A stretch of 64,000 bases of DNA from Thuidium tamariscinum. Its lineage: Eukaryota; Streptophyta; Bryopsida; Hypnales; Thuidiaceae. Positions within the stretch are counted from its first letter, which is position 1. Each line of letters starts with the position of its first letter. This document shows positions 58,401 through 64,000 of this stretch, in pieces. A program made the translations under genes and the position numbers. The notes beneath the pieces were generated by a model that saw nothing but the letters and a program-made list of their open reading frames with translations, searched no databases and was not told where the DNA came from. The stretch covers positions 41,321,682 through 41,385,681 of the forward strand of contig OX344749.2 in the NCBI GenBank assembly GCA_947034885.2. The letters run 5' to 3'.

Positions 58401-60423
58401 CACGGTTCCCCACTGCCGCCAATGTGGCAAATGTGATGTTCTTTTGCAAGCTCTTCAGCTCTGCAATCGAGTTCTCGATCTGCTCCTTCACGGGTACCAC
58501 TGAATTCCTTGAAACAAAGCACAAGCACCTGCCACAAAAAACACATTTATCAGTCTCAAAGGTTTAAAGCTGTCCAGAATAGTATGCTACACTCAATCCT
58601 CTTTACTCTCACCACCTGGCTTCCTAATTATTCTCAATGGTACCGATCGAACGAGAAACACGTGAGCTAAATCTAATGATAGAGCGGCCAGCGTGCAGGA
58701 TATTGCAGAGTAACATTCTAGGGAAGTTCATGAGAAACTGAGAGCAGCCAGCTGTAAACTGAAGAAAGCTGCTCTGGAGGCACCGAACGTATATCTTGCG
58801 GAGAGAGAGTACCAGTAGTATACATTCCAGGGGGGATAGGGGTTCACCAGAGCAGCATAATCCCCCTCCCACTATACACAATACACTGCCTTTGCTGCTT
58901 TCAGTTTGCGTTATCTTCCTTATTCCGTATCGTGACTACCGGTATTAATTGTAGACTGTCATAGAATCTCCCATTGAATTCTGAGATCTAGGTTGAAGAG
59001 CTAACCCGCGATTCTTCTTCTTCAAAAGTCGAACTGCCGCACAGCAATAAAGAAGCGTCCCTGCAGCAATCTTGTACATATCATTGTCGACTTCCAAGCA
59101 CAACTTGAGCTCATCCAGTTGATCAATAATGAAGTCCGTCTCCGACCGAAGGCTGGACCATTTCTCCCCTGCGGAAGATTTCGCCTCCGTTTGGCAATGA
59201 TAACTCAAATAGCCCGCAAGCGTAAACGCTAACCCAAACCAGCTCATGTACCCCGTTTCCTTGAGAATGTCCCAGTGCAGATTCTCGAATACGGTAGCAT
59301 GGTCCTTGAACGACGACTCGGACACCTGCAATCAAAGGAGACGAGTGATGCTCCAACAGAATGCCCGAAAATTCCCACTGGATAATAACACTCTTTAGTC
59401 GACAATTGGATACACCCAAACCTCTTCATTATTTAGACCCTTCTCTAAAATGAGGCTCTTGCATGTCTGGCACACTTCCCACACTTTCAATGCCTGTAGC
59501 ACACTTGTCCTACGTTCAAACTACCCATATATCGCTGTGGAAAAGTTGGGACTCGAGGTGATAAGATTAAAGAGGTTTCAGTGTAAAATCGAAAATGCAA
59601 AAAATGAGTGTCGAAGGCATGCCCAGTTGATGGTGCTGCTACCCACCCCCGCAATGTAAATCACGGGTACATTCGATACTGAGCAGCACTTCTGACTATA
59701 GTGCATGTCACTCCCACGACATTGCATAGAGAAGAACTGACATTTTGCGGCCAGAAATGGTAAGAGTGCTATAAAGATGACCATCAAAAAACACCGGGAG
59801 AATCCCACCTAGGTGATATGCTCTCCAGTCAACAATTGAGACGTCTTGGTAACAATTAGAAAAAAATGCACACAAGAAGTAGCCAAGGCATGTGCTTGTA
59901 GTGCTGCTCAGATGCTACAAAACTCTCGGAAATGAGCACCACAGGTACATTTCTATCCCACAAAACATACACACGGCGTTTCCTGTGCACTACTTCAGCC
60001 CAAAGAAAGGTCAACAGTCCAGCAACGACGGACACATTTCAAGGACTATAGTGGGCTGACCTTCTTGTACAGCTCCTGCAGCCTTGGCTCGGAGGACCGG
60101 AGCACTTGCTCGATCTGTCGCAACTCGTCAGCAGTGATGTCGGCGTTCACATACTCCGGATCACCATCGCCGTTCTCGTGCTTGGGCGAGCCGCCGCCCT
60201 TTCCGGGCGTGGAGTTGCTGAAGTCCAGCTTCATATTGTTGTTCTTGCCGACGCTGCGGGGACTCTTCCCCACACTCCGCGGGCTTACGGCGTCGCGTCC
60301 ACTGTCCACAGATCTGGTGCCCGAAGGGGGCGTCACGTCCTGAGCCGACAGCTGCTTGCGAGTCTTGGAAGAGCGCGGCGTGTCCGGCACGAACATTTCA
60401 TCCTCCGACGTCTTCTTCCCCAT
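55431..60423 (-). CDS. NB-ARC leucine-rich-repeat immune receptor (NLR) with unusual N-terminus, 6 coding exons, 1099 aa
   Basis: Intracellular pathogen sensor; the NB-ARC domain is a nucleotide switch. Exons: 60423-60061, 59325-59006, 58528-57553, 57385-57044, 56919-56590, 56399-55431, all GT-AG with matching phases (exon 5 could also start 15 bases later, in frame). Residues 1-110 are polar with several SPR repeats; 122-228 form a helical region with two hydrophobic stretches (YMSWFGLAFTLAGYLSYHC and AAGTLLYCCAAVRLLKKK). NB-ARC: P-loop GIHGQAGLGKTT 316-327 (Lys 325), Walker B IAIDN about 397-401, CVIITCPS about 425-432, GLPMA 504-508, FLDIAAFLRGWDW about 568-580, MHE in the MHD position at 631-633. 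About 12 LRRs of LPxEIGxLxxLxxL type fill exon 6. No TIR, RPW8, kinase or hydrolase domain is recognisable. Looks intact. Confidence 0.9.
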
Positions 60424-61500
60424 TCCAACACCCTCGCCTCACCCTCTCACTCTCTATCTCTCTGCTATGCTACGACGTTTCTACTCGCCTCCCTTGGCCG
60501 CGTCCTCTCAGGTCAACATACCTACATTCTTGCCATAGCGCACAGAACGTCGTCGCGCAACACTGCATCCAGCTCACGCGATCTGCACACACACCCCAAT
60601 TCCTATGCCTAATGCGAAGAGAGGAAACAATCTCCGCAGGATCTGTTGCGACCACCTCCCTCCCACCTGTGTGACCCAAATTCCAATGCAGCGTGCAGGC
60701 ACGCCTCCTCAATCGGGGAACCTCACCAATGTCCGTTGGGCAGAATCTCTCCGAGAATACGGTAATCCTAATACGATGCAACCCCAGGAGAAGGAAGACA
60801 CGACGGAGGAAGAGAGAAGGGGGGTAGGCAGAGGGAAAGGGAGAGTCGCGCATGCAAGGCAGGCAAGAGACAGGGGACAGGCGGGCGGGGGGGAGGGGGG
60901 GGCGGGAGCGCAAAACGAGGCGCGGCACAGTGCGCGAAGACGACGCAGCTGCAGGGACGGAAGTGAGGACAATAGCCAGCTGATGAGAAAAGAGAGAAAT
61001 AAAAAAGCTAACTTACTGCTGCTGAAGCTGCAGTCGCTGCACAACAAGAAAGATCAGTAGCAGCTAATGATCATGATCATCATCGTCGTCGACTTCCACT
61101 CTTACACCAATACAGTAGGTAAAGGCCGACGCGAAAAGACGCAAAAGAGCAGGCAGGGCGTGATCGAAAGTGGTGGGTCCTAGAGAGGAAATCCTCCGCT
61201 GGCGCGCATTAGCTCCCTGGTGCGCCAAAAACAGCAAAATCCTCGCAAATCCTCACAAGTCGTCGCTCACATCACAAAGCACCAGTTCTCTCTACTGTAA
61301 GCTTACCTGAAAATCCGTCCCACTCTCCTCTCTCTCTTCCCTTCCTCTCTTCTATCTCTGTCTCTCCTCTCATGAAGCTGACCTCCAAATCAGTCCCTCT
61401 CGATGGATTTTACAGCGTTAAAAGAGAGAATAATCATACTTCTTTGTCCATCACCAGTGGAATGGCATTCCGGCCCAATTCGAGGGAAAAGCTCTTCCCC
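60424..61500 (-). promoter_or_regulatory. Leader and promoter region of the NLR gene
   Basis: GC-richer than surroundings. On the minus strand there are good donors TCAG|GTAAGC at 61307/61306 and GCA|GTAAGT at 61017/61016, and a strong acceptor CTTTCTTGTTGTGCAG ending at 61037. This outlines a 20-nt leader exon (61036-61017). An acceptor at about 60462 would join the exon holding the ATG. The plus strand carries a G-rich run with four or more GGG blocks at 60873-60906, a G-quadruplex candidate. No TATA box is certain. Confidence 0.35.
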
Positions 61501-62214
61501 GAGGCCGGCACCTTCTTGCGTCTGAGAAGAGATCAGTAATTGCAGCGCAGCCTTACGCAATTGATGGTGCCACGGCGATGGACGGCATGCAAGCGGAGAG
61601 ATTTGCTCTCCTGCAAACCGGGGGGGACAGGGACCAGAGGATCATCGCCCACTCCTTTACCCCTGGCTGCGAGGCCTGCGTTTTTCATCCATCCGAAGAA
61701 TGAATCTCATCCCTGGTTCATGTGAATTGAGTGATTACTGGCGGTTTAGGTGATTTACTGGCGCGGTTCGGTAAATCTGCTGCAAGGACGACTGTACTGC
61801 TATTGTAGGGACTAGGGACTCCTAAAACCGTCAGTGGTGGGACGAAATCTTAGAACATGAAGATATGGATATTAAACATGGGTTTTATTGGTCGTCTAAT
61901 TTAAAAGTCTTTATTGTGTTGTGTATCTAACAAAAGTAGTCTTTGAATGAGTTTGATTTTACTTTTCATTTTGTAAGTAAAGGGCGCTTTAGAAAGGTCA
62001 TGAGTCCATTGGTTTCCACTAATCTGATTTCAAGGAAACTATGAGTTTGGCCTCTCAACCCTTCACATTATTGTGTACATTCCAAAGTCCTTCAAAATTT
62101 GATATACCAAACTTGCCTATACAACAACCAAGTTCCAACTTGGCAACGGTTCACTTAAGGGTTTTTTTAAAGTAACAAGATGTCAACTGCTAGATTGGCT
62201 TAGAAGGGCTATTA
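61501..62214. other. Spacer
   Basis: GC-rich up to about 61.7 kb, perhaps the far promoter, then AT-rich. No gene recognised. Confidence 0.4.
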
Positions 62215-62762
62215 TTTTACTTTCACTTTCTACTTTTGTTCTTATTCTCATATCTATTTCTATTCTAATATCTATTTCTATCTCTATCTCTATCTTTATC
62301 TCTATCTCTATGTCTATTTCTATTTCTATTGTTATCTCTATCTCTATCTCTATTTTTGTTTTTATTTACATTTCTATTTCACTTTCTATTTCATTTTCAC
62401 CTTCACTTTTACTTTCTACTTTTTTTAATTTCTATTTCTATTTTCATTTCTTTTTTTATATTCTTTTTTATTTTCATTTTTAATTTCTATTTCTATTTTC
62501 ATTTCTTTTTTATATTCTTTTTTATTTTCATTTTTTATCTCTTTTTCTATTTTTATTTGCTTTCTATTTCTTTTTCACTTTCACTTTCACTTTCTATTAC
62601 TATGTCTATTTCTATTTCTATTTCTATTTCACTTCCACTTTCTATTTCTATAATTTCTATTTCTATTTCACTTTCACTTCCACTTTCTATTTCTATAATT
62701 TCTATTTCCATTTTACTTTCACTTCGACTTTCTATCTCTTTTTCTATTTCTACTAGTATGCC
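62215..62762 (+). repeat. Pyrimidine-rich microsatellite (TTTCTA/TCTCTA type)
   Basis: Over 540 bp almost entirely of T, C and A in CTATTT, CTATCT and CACTTTC words. It resumes briefly at 63010-63060. The 156-codon Ser/Phe/Leu/Ile frame across it is an artefact. Confidence 0.95.
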
Positions 62763-62769
62763 TTATGCC

Positions 62770-63005
62770 AATGCTACAGCCAAAACAAAAGTAAGGTAAT
62801 TTTCTAATTTTTGAAAACCATAAAAACTTTGAAGTTCAATCACTTTCACACTGTAGGTTGGAACACCTTGAAACCAAGCCCGTGCACTCTTCCTCGCCAA
62901 GAGCTTTCCAATAGTACCAAGTACACGACTGTTAGATGCATGGTCCAAGAGATCTCAACAGGACAAACAAAACAAAACAAACTATATGTCTTAAGGTATA
63001 GATTT
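62770..63005 (+). repeat. Dispersed repeat of about 240 bp, copy 2, inside the microsatellite
   Basis: Same ordered blocks as 47548-47795. The microsatellite stops just before it and resumes just after it, so this copy looks inserted into the array, which outlines its length. Confidence 0.6.
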
Positions 63006-63060
63006 GACTTTTAATTCTACTTTCTGTCTCTATTTTTTCTATTTCTATTCCTATTTCTAT

Positions 63061-64000
63061 AAGAGGTTTTACGGAAGGATAGAGCCTAAAAATGGTGTAA
63101 ATTTGGATTTTGGACTTGAACTTTGGCCTTTGAATGCTTCACACTATAGCTAGCTGAAGGGTTCAATTTCTAAATTCTATTGACTATTTATTGCCCATTT
63201 TTTGCCCATTTTTTCAAACTCTCACCAAAGTTTGGATTGCCAATCTTACGGCTTCTCAACTTTGGACAACTATAGTGTAAAGCAAGCCTAAGTTAAAGCA
63301 TGAGAGGATGCCAAAGTTTTCATGAAATTAGTATAATTGTTCATGAAGGTCACATTTGGCAAAAATTAAGTCATTTTTGTAAAATAAAAAGTGCCACATG
63401 TCATCTTGTAATTGAATAATTGATGCAAGATGATGTTAGCCTTTTATAAAATTTAACATAATTTTTTAATTTTGAACCTCTTTACTAAATCTAATTCACA
63501 CATATGGTAATTCACTTGGGCCTTATAACAATGTGATGTCTTTGTTTAAAAGTATAGTAGTCTACATGAATCATGTCCTTGTTTTAATCATTGTTCAAAT
63601 TAATCTAGGAGGAAGCTATATTCTAGAAATACAAATATTGTTTGGAATGTTAATGGTCATTCACTTTGTTCATCTTCAAAGAGTCAAATGCTAAAGCTCA
63701 AAGATAATCATTTTTTTTCCTATTGAAATCTATATTGTTGATGATGAATAAAGTACATCAAGGTGAAGTTTTGTCTACATCACTTTTCATTTATTGAAAG
63801 TAGTAATTCAATTAATAAATGTCATATAAATAAATAATGCATTTCCTCAAAGATTCATAAGAAAAATTTAAAGGTCTCAAGATTAAACAATTAAACCCTA
63901 AAATTTTGAGTAAGAAATTATAAATTTCAAATGTACTAAAAAAAATTTAACTTTATTCAATCACAATATTTAACTTAGATATTACAATAACAAATAAACA
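63061..64000. other. AT-rich spacer
   Basis: No gene or mobile element end is seen up to the window edge. Confidence 0.45.

Noticed and set aside
60605-61060. 151-codon plus-strand frame
   Set aside because: Arg/Gly/Gln-rich composition follows from the purine-rich run, and it lies opposite the probable NLR leader.
62329-62799. 156-codon Ser/Phe/Ile/Leu frame
   Set aside because: Translation of a CTATTT-type microsatellite.
1-64000. LTR retrotransposon or other retroviral-type copies
   Set aside because: No reverse transcriptase, integrase or protease motifs and no long terminal direct repeats were noticed, although a systematic search was not possible by eye.
1-64000. CRISPR arrays, rRNA genes or bacterial-type operons
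   Set aside because: No regularly spaced repeats with unique spacers and no rRNA core words; gene structure is clearly eukaryotic.

Overview
The window is nuclear DNA from a green plant (streptophyte). Three things show this: a 15-exon chlorophyll synthase gene with a plastid transit peptide, an intron-containing plant NB-ARC/LRR immune-receptor gene, and a short run of the plant telomere repeat TTTAGGG. The NB-ARC gene has neither a recognisable TIR nor a classical coiled-coil end. The background is very AT-rich and crowded with old DNA transposons. I lean towards a seed-free lineage (bryophyte, lycophyte or a streptophyte alga), but the sequence alone does not settle it.

Layout. 0-4.8 kb: the tail of an unknown coding region, a 0.93-kb TTAA-ended element and AT-rich repeats. 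4.84-10.4 kb: a hAT-type transposon whose 1079-codon frame is interrupted only by two in-frame stops, with GC-rich repeat blocks near both ends and a TTAA element nested inside. 10.6-13.9 kb: interstitial telomere repeats and minisatellites. 13.9-19.5 kb: a second element-like unit with the same plan (GC-rich repeats, TATA box, one intact ORF, AT-rich array, GC-rich repeats). Its 787-residue protein carries coiled coils and a RING-H2 finger. 19.56-29.5 kb: a diverged tandem duplication of a roughly 4.8-kb unit with a strong G-over-C bias on the plus strand. In each copy only one short acidic ORF (92 and 85 residues) has kept its frame, and most of the differences I could compare there are silent. 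30-34.7 kb: MITEs and a decayed LRR-like fragment. 34.77-39.12 kb: chlorophyll synthase (minus strand), for which I resolved every exon. 39.4-53.5 kb: AT-rich DNA packed with small transposons (TTAA-ended, CACTA-like, hAT/Mutator-like and mariner-like) and a tRNA-like SINE head. 55.4-60.4 kb: the NB-ARC/LRR gene (minus strand, 6 coding exons, 1099 residues). 60.4-64 kb: its probable promoter and leader, a pyrimidine-rich microsatellite and more repeat.

There are two clear host genes, one for chlorophyll synthesis and one for pathogen sensing; nothing suggests they work together. The least explained parts are the duplicated small-ORF locus, the RING-bearing element and the TTAA element family. 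No rRNA, functional tRNA, CRISPR array or recognisable retroviral/LTR copy was seen.
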